A model generated the notes under the pieces. The model saw only the letters and a list, made by a program, of their open reading frames with translations, made no database searches and was not told where the DNA came from. Position numbers and translations under genes: made by a program. From Solirubrobacterales bacterium (lineage in GTDB: Bacteria; Actinomycetota; Thermoleophilia; Solirubrobacterales; 70-9), in assembly GCA_025936755.1 (NCBI GenBank), contig JAICSS010000013.1, positions 1-64,000 on the forward strand: a DNA stretch of 64,000 bases, written 5' to 3'. Each line of letters starts with the position of its first letter. Position 1 is the stretch's first letter. Below are positions 42,070-49,460 of the stretch, one piece after another.

Positions 42070-43693
42070 TCACGGCACGAGCTTGCCCGGGTTCATGATC
42101 CCGCCGGGGTCGAGCTGCTCCTTGACGGAGCGAAGCAGCTCCAGTCCCGTCGCTCCCACCTCGGCCTCCATGTAGGGGGCGTGGTCGCGGCCGACGGCGT
42201 GGTGGTGGGTGATCGTGCCGCCGTGGGCGACGATCGCCTCGCAGGCGGCGCGCTTGACCGCCCGCCCACTGCTCCAGCTCGGCGCCGCGGCGGGCGCGGG
42301 AGATGAAGGTGAAGTAGAGCGAGGCGCCGTCGGCGTAGGCGTGGGAGAGATGGCAGAAGACGAGGCCGGGGGTCCCCTGCCCGTCGAGGCTGCTGCGGAT
42401 CGCGCCGGCGACCGCCTGGTGCAGCTCACCGAAGCGGCTCCAGGTATGGGAGGTCTCGAGCGTCTCGACCATCGCCCCCCTCCCCATCAGGGTGTCGCGC
42501 AGGTAGGGGCCCCGATAGCGCCCGTGCTCCCAGGACCTGCCGGCCGCCTGGCCGAGGTAGGCGGCGCCGCCGGCGCGAAGCGCGCGGACGGCGAGGGCGC
42601 GGCGGCGGGCGACGGACTCCTCCTCGCCCTCGAAGCCGACGATCGTCAGAGCGCCGCCGCGGCGCCCGCGGACGCCGAGATAGCCGTCGAAGAGCCGGCC
42701 GCCGAGGCCGCGCGGCCCCGAGAGCGCCAGCGTCCCTTCGGTCTCCTCCTCGTCGGAGACGCGGATCACCGTCGGCAGGCCCGGGGCCTGCGCCATTCCG
42801 CGGACGATCTCCGTCCCGGCCTCGAAGCTCTCGGCCATCCAGGCCTCGTAGCGCCGGACCGATGGCGCCGGGCGCACCCGCACCGTCACCTCCGGGATCA
42901 CGCCGAGCACCCCCTCGGAGCCGATCGCCAGCTCGCGCAGGGACGGCCCGGCGGCGGTGTGCGGCGTCGCCAGGGTCGAGATCTCGCCGGCGGGGGTCAG
43001 CAGCCGCACCGAGCTGACCAGCGCGTCGAAGCGGCCGTAGCCACTCGAGGCCTGGCCGGCGGAGCGGGTGGCGGCGAAGCCGCCGATCGTCGCGTACTCG
43101 AAGGACTGCGGGAAGTGGCCCAGCGTCAGCCCCTCCCCTGCCAGCGCCGCCTCGGCCTCGGGCCCGCGCAGGCCGGCGCCGAGGCGCGCGGTCAGCGAGC
43201 GGCGGTCGACCTCGACCTCCTGCAGCGCTCCCAGGTCGAGGCTGATCAGGCGCTCGTGGGGACCGCGCAGAGGCTCGACCCCGCCGACGACGCTGGTGCC
43301 GCCGCCGAAGGGGACGATCGCGACGCCCTCGGCGGTGCAGACCTCGATGGCGCGCCGCAGCGCCTCGGCGCCGGTCGGCACCACCACGGCGTCGGGAGCC
43401 GCCGTCAGTGCCCCGTTTCGCAGCCGCGCGAGGTCGACGTAGCCGCGGCCGGTCGCGTGACGCAGGCGGTCCTCGTCGCCGCGGAACACGTTCTCCTCTC
43501 CTACTGCCGCAATCAGCGTCTGCGGCAGCGGCTCCGCGGCCGGCAGCTCGACCTCCTCGAGCGAGCGCGACAGTGGCCAAGGCTCCAGTTCGCCGATCCG
43601 TTCCCGAAGTACCGCGAGCGCCTGGTCATCGAGCGTAGGCTCGATCGCAGTATCTCCCCACCCCCACCACTTCGCGTCGCGTCGCGGGGTCAT
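42070..43693 (-). pseudogene. FAD-linked oxidase (alkylglycerone-phosphate synthase-like), frameshifted
   Basis: The FAD-binding PCMH domain is intact: VVVPTGAEALRRAIEVC, VPFGGGTSVVGGVEP, HFPQSFEYATIGGFAATRSAGQASSGYG, then SHAYADGASLYFTF of the C-terminal cap. Just after RGAELEQW the frame breaks. One extra base in the G/C run at about 42259-42268 moves the ending into another frame, where ITHHHAVGRDHAPYMEAEVG, the family's His-rich motif, and ELLRSVKEQLDPGGIMNPGKL continue to a stop at 42070. Without the extra base it would be a normal protein of about 540 residues. It may be a sequencing error rather than a real mutation. The start is ATG 43693 or 43711, inside a palindrome. Confidence 0.85.
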
Positions 43694-43729
43694 GTCGCCT
43701 TTGTAAGGCATAGCCGTACAAAAGCGACA
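43693..43729. repeat. palindrome over the start of the FAD-oxidase gene
   Basis: Bases 43693-43705 pair with 43717-43729: 12 of 13 match, loop of 11. It covers both candidate start codons of the FAD oxidase and ends 1 base before the stop of the SRPBCC gene. Could be an operator, terminator, or one of this genome's hairpin elements. Confidence 0.6.
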
Positions 43730-43730
43730 C

Positions 43731-44177
43731 TCACGTCAGCGCCCACTCGATCCCGTCGAGCGCTTCTTCGAGCACGTCCCCCCGCGCCCGGCGCATCAGC
43801 GGCGAGCCGAGCTTCGACATCCCCTTCAGCGACTGCTCCTCGGTGAGGCTCACCTCCGTGCCGCCGTCGCGCTCGCGCAAGCCAACCTCCACCCGCAGCG
43901 CCTTCAGGTGCCGCTCGAACGGCGTCCCCGCCAGCTCCTGCTCCCAGACGTAGCGCTCGCCCTCGGCGGAGCTGACGCAGCGGAAGTCGGCCCGGACGCC
44001 GCGTCCCTCCGAGGTCTCCAGCACCTTCGTCCAGCGGGCCCGCCTGCCGCCCCCCTCGACGTTCTCGACCCGGCTCGTCCGCGGCCACCAGCGCGGCAGG
44101 GCGTAGGGATCGGAGACGAGCTTCCAGACCTCGCTCGGCGGCGCCTCGACGGTGCGCGTGCGGGTGACGCGAGGCAC
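43731..44177 (-). CDS. SRPBCC/polyketide cyclase-family protein
   Basis: 148 residues. START/Bet v1-like lipid- or polyketide-binding fold: RTRTVEAPPSEVWKLVSDPYALPRWWP at the start and a long C-terminal helix (VLEEALDGIEWAL). These small proteins bind hydrophobic ligands. It starts with GTG at 44177, 9 bases after the MerR regulator stop, so it probably ends the rsiG-garA-ftsR operon. Confidence 0.85.
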   Translation of the reverse strand: MPRVTRTRTVEAPPSEVWKLVSDPYALPRWWPRTSRVENVEGGGRRARWTKVLETSEGRGVRADFRCVSSAEGERYVWEQELAGTPFERHLKALRVEVGLRERDGGTEVSLTEEQSLKGMSKLGSPLMRRARGDVLEEALDGIEWALT

Positions 44178-44186
44178 AGGGGCTTG

Positions 44187-44933
44187 CTATTCGCCCGCGA
44201 GCCGGCGCAGGTCCCGCACCAGCAGCAGGTGCTTCAGGTGGGATACCGTCGCCGCCAGGCTTTCCAGGCTTTCCAGCGCCTCCTTGCGGCGCTCGGGGTT
44301 GCGCGAGCGCAGCGAGGGGCCCAGCAGCGCTTCCAGCAGGTTCGCCTCGCGGTCAGCGGAGGAGCGGAATACGCGCAGGTTGCGGGCGCCGACCCCGACC
44401 CGGGAGAGCTCGTTGGCGGCGCGGATGATCTCGCGGTCGGTCTCGTCGTAGACGGTCCTGCCCTCGCGTTTCTCCGGCTGCACGATCCCGAAGTTCTCCA
44501 GCTCGGAGACGAGCTCCTCGCGCGCCCCCGTCTCCTCGACGATCTCCTCGAGCGAGAGGTAGGCGCGGGAGGTGTCGACGAGGATCGCCCGCCGCACCGC
44601 CCCGCCCGCCGGCTTGCGCTCGCCGTCGGCGAGGACGAGGTCGCCGCCGGAGGCGAGCTCCTGGCGGATCACCCGCAGCGGCAGGAACTCGTCGCGCTGC
44701 AGGCGCAGGATCGTCCGCAGCCGTTCGACGTCGGACTGGCTGTAGAGGCGGTAGCCGCCGGAGGTCCGGCGCGGGTTCAGCAGCTTCTGGTCCTCGAGGT
44801 AGCGGATCTTCGAGATCGAGACGTCGTCGAATTCGCCCTGGAGGATTTTGCAGACGGCGCCGATCGTCAGCGCCTTGCGCGGCCTGCTCCCGGTCTCAGC
44901 GGCGCGGGTCGACTGTCCGGAGGTAACGGCCAT
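44187..44933 (-). CDS. ftsR: MerR-family regulator, FtsR-like
   Basis: 248 residues. N-terminal MerR winged helix (about 22-90) with LTIGAVCKILQ, ISKIRYLEDQKLLNPRRTSGGYRLYS and RLRTILRLQRDEFLPLRVI, then an unusually long effector/dimer region (about 110-248). This form, lying directly next to a GarA-like FHA gene, is the FtsR/Rv1828 type that regulates ftsZ and other genes in actinobacteria. Seven bases separate it from the FHA gene. A MerR-like palindrome upstream of the operon (45770-45786) could be an autoregulatory site. Confidence 0.85.
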   Translation of the reverse strand: MAVTSGQSTRAAETGSRPRKALTIGAVCKILQGEFDDVSISKIRYLEDQKLLNPRRTSGGYRLYSQSDVERLRTILRLQRDEFLPLRVIRQELASGGDLVLADGERKPAGGAVRRAILVDTSRAYLSLEEIVEETGAREELVSELENFGIVQPEKREGRTVYDETDREIIRAANELSRVGVGARNLRVFRSSADREANLLEALLGPSLRSRNPERRKEALESLESLAATVSHLKHLLLVRDLRRLAGE

Positions 44934-44940
44934 CGCGTCT

Positions 44941-45414
44941 CTAGCGCTCCAGGTAGCTGAGCTTGTACTTGCCGACCTGGATCTCGTCGCCGTCGGCGAG
45001 CCGGTGGGACTCGATCCGGCGGCGGTTCACGTAGGTGCCGTTGAGGGAGCCGAGGTCGTCGATGTACAGGCCGTCGCGGCGACGGACGAGCAGCGCGTGG
45101 TTGCGGGAGACGGTGACGTCGTCGAGGAAGACGCCGGCGTCGGGGCTGCGGCCGATGCTGACCCGCTCCTCGGAGACGCTGAAGCTCTCGCCGGCGCGGC
45201 CGCCGCCGGCGCGGATCACCAGCGCCGCGCCGCTCTCGGAGACGACCTCGTCGATGTCGACCGGCGTCATCTCCCCGGTCTCGTCGACCCGGTAGGTCAT
45301 CGTGGTCGGGTCGTCGCCCGCCTCTTTCGGCCCGCCCAGGAAGGCGCCGCACTTCTGGCAGTAGTTCGCCCCCTCGGGGTTCGCGAACCCGCACTCGGGA
45401 CAGTGGACGGCCAT
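44941..45414 (-). CDS. garA: FHA-domain protein, GarA/OdhI-like
   Basis: 157 residues. An N-terminal zinc ribbon (Cys5, Cys8, Cys19, Cys22) is followed by a Thr-rich linker with the pair Thr37-Thr38 (DPTTMTYRVDE), which resembles the phosphorylated ETT motif of GarA/OdhI, and a C-terminal FHA domain (about 75-157) with IGRSPDAG, VSRNHA and LGSLNGTYVNRRRI. In known GarA, phospho-Thr binds its own FHA domain to switch off control of 2-oxoglutarate dehydrogenase and glutamate metabolism. The mechanism here is inferred from similarity. Confidence 0.85.
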   Translation of the reverse strand: MAVHCPECGFANPEGANYCQKCGAFLGGPKEAGDDPTTMTYRVDETGEMTPVDIDEVVSESGAALVIRAGGGRAGESFSVSEERVSIGRSPDAGVFLDDVTVSRNHALLVRRRDGLYIDDLGSLNGTYVNRRRIESHRLADGDEIQVGKYKLSYLER

Positions 45415-45426
45415 CGCGACTCCCGC

Positions 45427-45696
45427 TCAGGCGGCGGGCTCGTCCCCGGTCGGCGGCGGCGTCTCGCCGGCGAGGATCTGGGTCAGCTGCTCGACGTCGT
45501 CGCCGGAGATCAGCGATTCGCCGGCCTCCCGTTTGTGGCGCAGGCGGTTGACCAGCTCCGCGCGCAGGATGTCGATCTTCCCGTGCAGGACGCGCCGCTT
45601 GTAGGAGATCTCGTTCTCCTCCGCCGTCAGGTTGTCGATCATGTCCTTCAGCTCCTTGTCGCTGAGGGATCCGAGATCGGGAAAGGTCTCCTCCAT
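45427..45696 (-). CDS. rsiG: RsiG-like anti-sigma factor (AmfC family)
   Basis: 89 residues, nearly all helical. The c-di-GMP-binding signature of RsiG, Glu-x3-Ser-x2-Arg-x3-Gln-x3-Asp, appears as Glu27-x3-Ser31-x2-Arg34-x3-His38-x3-Asp42, with His in place of Gln. RsiG holds the sigma factor WhiG when bound to c-di-GMP; older annotations call the family aerial mycelium formation protein. ATG 45696 has AGGAG 6 bases upstream. First gene of the operon with garA and ftsR. Confidence 0.78.
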   Translation of the reverse strand: MEETFPDLGSLSDKELKDMIDNLTAEENEISYKRRVLHGKIDILRAELVNRLRHKREAGESLISGDDVEQLTQILAGETPPPTGDEPAA

Positions 45697-45769
45697 CGTG
45701 CTCCTAACTCGAAGAGGCGTCGCCTCCGGTTTGCGCGGGTGCCGATCATAGCTGGCTCCTCGACCAAGG

Positions 45770-45786
45770 TTCAACCCTAGGTTGAA
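45770..45786. promoter_or_regulatory. perfect palindrome upstream of rsiG, possible MerR operator
   Basis: TTCAACC-cta-GGTTGAA, 7-bp arms and a 3-base centre, inside a 110-base intergenic region otherwise without genes. MerR regulators bind such sites between -35 and -10. It lies 74 bases before the rsiG start, and the operon encodes a MerR protein. Confidence 0.5.
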
Positions 45787-45806
45787 GGTTCGGGCCGGGC
45801 TGGGCG

Positions 45807-46445
45807 TCAGCTTGCGGCCCGGGCGGCCCGGGCGGCGCGCCTGCCGGCCCGGGCGTAGAGGACGGTGGCGGCGATCGCCATCGCCAGCCCCCAGACCAGC
45901 AGCGCCGTGGCGACCCAGCCGGGCGCGAGCAGGGCGAGGAAGATCCCGCCCATGATCGGGAAGACCGAGATCCGGCCCGGCCAGTTGATCTCGATGTCGA
46001 CCCCGTGGCGGAGGCCGTACTGGGCGAGGAAGAGCATCGCCAGCTCCCGCAGGGCCAGCAGCGCCAGCGCCCAGCGCGGCAAGAGCTCGAAGCTCCAGCA
46101 GACGACGGCGCCGGCGAGGATCGTGAGGCGGTCGACGAGCGGGTCGAGCAGCGCCCCCATGCGGCTGTACTGGCCGGTGAGGCGGGCGAGGATGCCGTCG
46201 AGGTAGTCGCCCGCGGCGATCGCCCAGAAGACCATCGCCGAGAGCACCGAGGTGCCGTCCTCGGTGCCGTAGGCGAGGACGAGGAAGACCGGCAGCGCCG
46301 CCAGCCGCAGGTAGCCGACGGCGTTGGGGATCGTCCACGGGTGCAGCGGCTCCCCCTTGCGGGTCTGGCGCGGGGCCGGGGCGCTGCGGTCGAGTCCGAA
46401 GAGGCGGCGCACGCGGCCGCGGCCGAAGGGGTCGTGCTCAGTCAT
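45807..46445 (-). CDS. CDP-alcohol phosphatidyltransferase
   Basis: 212 residues with several TM helices. The CDP-alcohol phosphotransferase signature is complete: Asp-x2-Asp-Gly-x2-Ala-Arg-x8-Gly-x3-Asp-x3-Asp in GDYLDGILAR...MGALLDPLVDR (about 78-105). It transfers a phosphatidyl group from CDP-diacylglycerol, most likely to glycerol-3-phosphate (PgsA-type) or inositol phosphate. Two such enzymes usually exist per actinobacterium, so the acceptor is unclear. The start overlaps the end of proS by 8 bases. Confidence 0.88.
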   Translation of the reverse strand: MTEHDPFGRGRVRRLFGLDRSAPAPRQTRKGEPLHPWTIPNAVGYLRLAALPVFLVLAYGTEDGTSVLSAMVFWAIAAGDYLDGILARLTGQYSRMGALLDPLVDRLTILAGAVVCWSFELLPRWALALLALRELAMLFLAQYGLRHGVDIEINWPGRISVFPIMGGIFLALLAPGWVATALLVWGLAMAIAATVLYARAGRRAARAARAAS

Positions 46446-48117
46446 CGAGGAGCGCCAGCGCCTGCGCGGCGGCCTCCTCCACGGGCAGCCTGTGCTCCTC
46501 GCCCGAGGCGCGCTCGGTCGCCTCGACGACGCCCTCGGCGAGCCCGCGGCGGCCGGCCACCACCCGCAGCGGGCAGCCGAGCAGCTCGGCGTCGGTCAGC
46601 TTCTCGCCGGGGCCGGCGTCGCGGTCGTCGTAGAGGACCTCGGCGCCGGCGGCCCGCAGCTCCTCGTAGAGCCTGTCGGCGGCCTCGCGCTCGGCCTCCC
46701 CCGCCTTCGCCAGGGAGACGAGGTGGACCTGCCAGGGGGCGAGCGCCGGCGGCCAGACGATCCCGCGCTCGTCGGCCCGCTGCTCGATCGAGGCGGCGGC
46801 GATCCGCGCCGGGCCGATCCCGTAGGAGCCCATCACGATCGGGTGTTCGGCGCCGTTCTCGTCGAGGTAGGTGGCGCCGAGCGGCTCCGAGTAGCGAGTG
46901 CCGAGCTTGAAGATGTTGCCGACCTCGATCGCGGTCTCGATCTCGATCCTGCCGCCGCCGGGAGCGGTGTCGCCGGCCTCGACCGTGCGCACGTCCATCG
47001 CGTAGGCCTCGAAGTCGCGCGAGGGGTCGACGCCGCGGAGGTGGGTGTTCGGCTTGTTGGCCCCGGTCACGTAGCTGTCGCCGGTGAGCGCGGCGTCGAC
47101 GATGATCGGCAGGCCGCTGCCGACCGGGCCCAGGTAGCCGACCGGGCCGAGCTGCTCCTCGATCTCCTCCGCGCTCGCCTGGCGGAAGTCGGTCTTCATC
47201 CCGTTCCGCAGCTTGATCTCGTTCAGCCGGTGGTCGCCGCGCAGCAGCACCAGGACCATGCCCCGGCCCTCGACGACGATCGGCAGGGTCTTGATGAAGG
47301 CGCCCTGGGGCAGGCCCAGGTGGCTGGCCACCTCCTCGACCTTGGTCATCCCGGGGGTGTCGACCTCCTCGGGCGCGCCCAGCGGCGCCGGCAGCTCGAC
47401 CGGCTGCGGCTCGGCGCTCGCCACCTCGACGTTGGCCGCGTACCCGGGCGCCAGCGCGACCTCGTTCTCGCCGGCCGGGCAGGGCGCCATGTACTCGTCG
47501 GCGCCGGAGCCGCCCATCATCCCGACGTCGGACTCGACCCGGTACCAGCGCAGCCCGCAGCGGTCGAGGATCCGCTCGTAGGCGCCGGCCTGCAGGTCGT
47601 AGGAGCGCGCCAGCCCCTCCTCGTCGCGGTCGAATGAGTAGGCGTCCTTCATAGTGAACTCGCGCGTCCGCAGCACCCCGGCCCGCGGCCGCGGCTCGTC
47701 CCGCTCCTTGGTCTGGATGTGGAAGACCATCAGCGGCAGGTCGCGGTAGGAGCGCACCTCCCGCGCCACGTGGTAGGTCACAGCCTCCTCGTGGGTCATC
47801 GCCAGCACCAGCGGCGACCCCTTGCGGTCCTCGAGCTTGAACAGCTCCTCGATCGCGTATCGGCTCGTCTTCTCCCAGGCTTCCGCTGGCTGCAGCACCG
47901 GCATCAGCATCTCCTGGCACCCGATCCCCTCCATCTCCGCGCGGATGACCTCATGGACCTTGCGCTGCACCCGCCAGCCGGCGGGCAGATAGGTCCACAG
48001 TCCGGCCCCCAGCTGCCGGATCAGCCCCGCCCGCACCATCAGCTTGTGCGAGATCGCCTCCGCATCCGCGGGCGCGTCCTTGAGGGTCGGGAGGAAGGTC
48101 TGGGAGAGGCGGCTCAC
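46438..48117 (-). CDS. proS: prolyl-tRNA synthetase
   Basis: 559 residues. Bacterial-type ProRS: class II motif 1 GLIRQLGAGLWTYLPAG, motif 2 near TREFTMKDAYSFD, an inserted YbaK-like editing domain (about 225-385) with TKVEEVASHLGLP and LLRGDHRLNEIKL, motif 3 GSYGIGPARI, and the C-terminal anticodon domain. It charges tRNA-Pro and clears Ala-tRNA-Pro. It starts with GTG at 48117 with TAGGTT 6 bases upstream, and overlaps the phosphatidyltransferase gene. Confidence 0.96.
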   Translation of the reverse strand: MSRLSQTFLPTLKDAPADAEAISHKLMVRAGLIRQLGAGLWTYLPAGWRVQRKVHEVIRAEMEGIGCQEMLMPVLQPAEAWEKTSRYAIEELFKLEDRKGSPLVLAMTHEEAVTYHVAREVRSYRDLPLMVFHIQTKERDEPRPRAGVLRTREFTMKDAYSFDRDEEGLARSYDLQAGAYERILDRCGLRWYRVESDVGMMGGSGADEYMAPCPAGENEVALAPGYAANVEVASAEPQPVELPAPLGAPEEVDTPGMTKVEEVASHLGLPQGAFIKTLPIVVEGRGMVLVLLRGDHRLNEIKLRNGMKTDFRQASAEEIEEQLGPVGYLGPVGSGLPIIVDAALTGDSYVTGANKPNTHLRGVDPSRDFEAYAMDVRTVEAGDTAPGGGRIEIETAIEVGNIFKLGTRYSEPLGATYLDENGAEHPIVMGSYGIGPARIAAASIEQRADERGIVWPPALAPWQVHLVSLAKAGEAEREAADRLYEELRAAGAEVLYDDRDAGPGEKLTDAELLGCPLRVVAGRRGLAEGVVEATERASGEEHRLPVEEAAAQALALLDD

Positions 48118-48123
48118 GCCGCA

Positions 48124-48129
48124 AACCTA
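48124..48129 (-). promoter_or_regulatory. -10 element (TAGGTT) of proS
   Basis: Minus-strand TAnnnT hexamer ending 6 bases before GTG 48117. Only 16 bases separate proS and ispG. Confidence 0.45.
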
Positions 48130-48133
48130 CCCG

Positions 48134-49390
48134 CTACGCCCGCGTGAACCTGCGCCCGGCGGTCGGCGAGGACTCCTCGTCGAGGAGGACTTTGTCGGAC
48201 TCGCCGCGCTGCACGGCTTCGGCCTCCATCGCGGCGATCTTCTCGGGGGTGAGGTCGCCGGCGTTTTCGCGCTCGATGTTGGCGACCCACTCGGCGCCCT
48301 CGCGGGACTCGGCCTCGTCGAACTCGACCTGGCCGCCGCGGTCGAGGGACTTGTCGATCTCCTCGAAGAGCGTGTCGACGAGCTTCTCCTGCGGCACCTT
48401 CCGCAGCGGCTTGCCGCCGGCGAAGATCAGGCCCTCGTTCTTGGCGCCGGCGATGCCGAAGTCGGCGTGGCTGGCCTCGCCGATGCCGTTGACGGCGCAG
48501 CCGAGGACGGCGACCTCGACCGGCTCCTCGTAGGCCTCGAGGCGCTTCTCGATTTCGGCGACGACCGAGTCCATGTCGAACTGGAGGCGGCCGCAGGTCG
48601 GGCAGGCGATCAGGACCGGGCCGCGCTCGCGCAGCTGCAGCGCCTTGAGGATCTCCCAGGCGACCTTGACCTCCTCCTCGGCGTGAAAGGTGGAGAGGCT
48701 GATCCGGATCGTGTCGCCGATCCCGTCGGCGAGCAGCGTCCCCAGGCCGACCGCGCTTTTCAGCGAGCCGCCCCATTTCGTCCCCGCCTCGGTGACGCCG
48801 AGGTGCAGCGGGTAGGGGATCTTCTCCGAGAGCAGCCGGTTGGCGGCGATCGTGTAGGGGACGTTGGTCGACTTGATCGAGACCTTGAAGTTCTCGAAGT
48901 CGAGGCCCTCCATCAGCTCGACGAACTCGATCGCGGCGGCGACCAGGGCCTCGACCGGCGCCTCGCGCTCGAGCTCGTGCAGGTGCTTGGGCAGCGAGCC
49001 GGAGTTGACCCCGATCCGCATCGGCACCCCGGCGGCGTTGGCCTTCGCGGCCACCTCGGCGACCTTGTCGCGGCCGCCGATGTTGCCCGGGTTGAGGCGG
49101 ATGCAGTGGGCGCCGGCGTCGATCGCCTTCAGCGCCAGGGTGTGGTTGAAGTGGATGTCGGCGATCACCGGGATCGGCGATTCGGAGACGATGGTCTTCA
49201 GCGCCTCGGCGTCCTGCTCGCGCGGCACCGCGCAGCGGACCAGGTCCGCCCCGGCGTCGGCGACCTTGCGGATCTGCTCCATCGTCGCCGCCAGGTTCGC
49301 GGTCTCGGTCTTGGTCATCGTCTGCACGGCGACGGGCGCACCGCCGCCGATCGGCACCTTGCCGACGAAGATTTGCCGCTTGGAAGCCAT
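48134..49390 (-). CDS. ispG: 4-hydroxy-3-methylbut-2-en-1-yl diphosphate synthase
   Basis: 418 residues; the [4Fe-4S] enzyme of the MEP isoprenoid pathway. TIM-barrel start with TMTKTETANLAATMEQI, VRCAVP, IADIHFNHTLAL, RLNPGNIG and EAGTKWGGSLKSA; cluster cysteines in CPTCGR and LGCAVNGIGE. The last 60 residues form an acidic extension beyond the usual end. With dxr at 53.2 kb, two steps of the same pathway lie in this block. Confidence 0.95.
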   Translation of the reverse strand: MASKRQIFVGKVPIGGGAPVAVQTMTKTETANLAATMEQIRKVADAGADLVRCAVPREQDAEALKTIVSESPIPVIADIHFNHTLALKAIDAGAHCIRLNPGNIGGRDKVAEVAAKANAAGVPMRIGVNSGSLPKHLHELEREAPVEALVAAAIEFVELMEGLDFENFKVSIKSTNVPYTIAANRLLSEKIPYPLHLGVTEAGTKWGGSLKSAVGLGTLLADGIGDTIRISLSTFHAEEEVKVAWEILKALQLRERGPVLIACPTCGRLQFDMDSVVAEIEKRLEAYEEPVEVAVLGCAVNGIGEASHADFGIAGAKNEGLIFAGGKPLRKVPQEKLVDTLFEEIDKSLDRGGQVEFDEAESREGAEWVANIERENAGDLTPEKIAAMEAEAVQRGESDKVLLDEESSPTAGRRFTRA

Positions 49391-49396
49391 ATCCGA

Positions 49397-49402
49397 AGCC
49401 TA
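49397..49402 (-). promoter_or_regulatory. -10 element (TAGGCT) of ispG
   Basis: Minus-strand TAnnnT hexamer ending 6 bases before ATG 49390. Confidence 0.45.
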
Positions 49403-49460
49403 CTGAGGGGAAGTCGCCAGCCGGTTGAACCTCGCCGCCGCGGCAGCCGTATCCCCTCCG

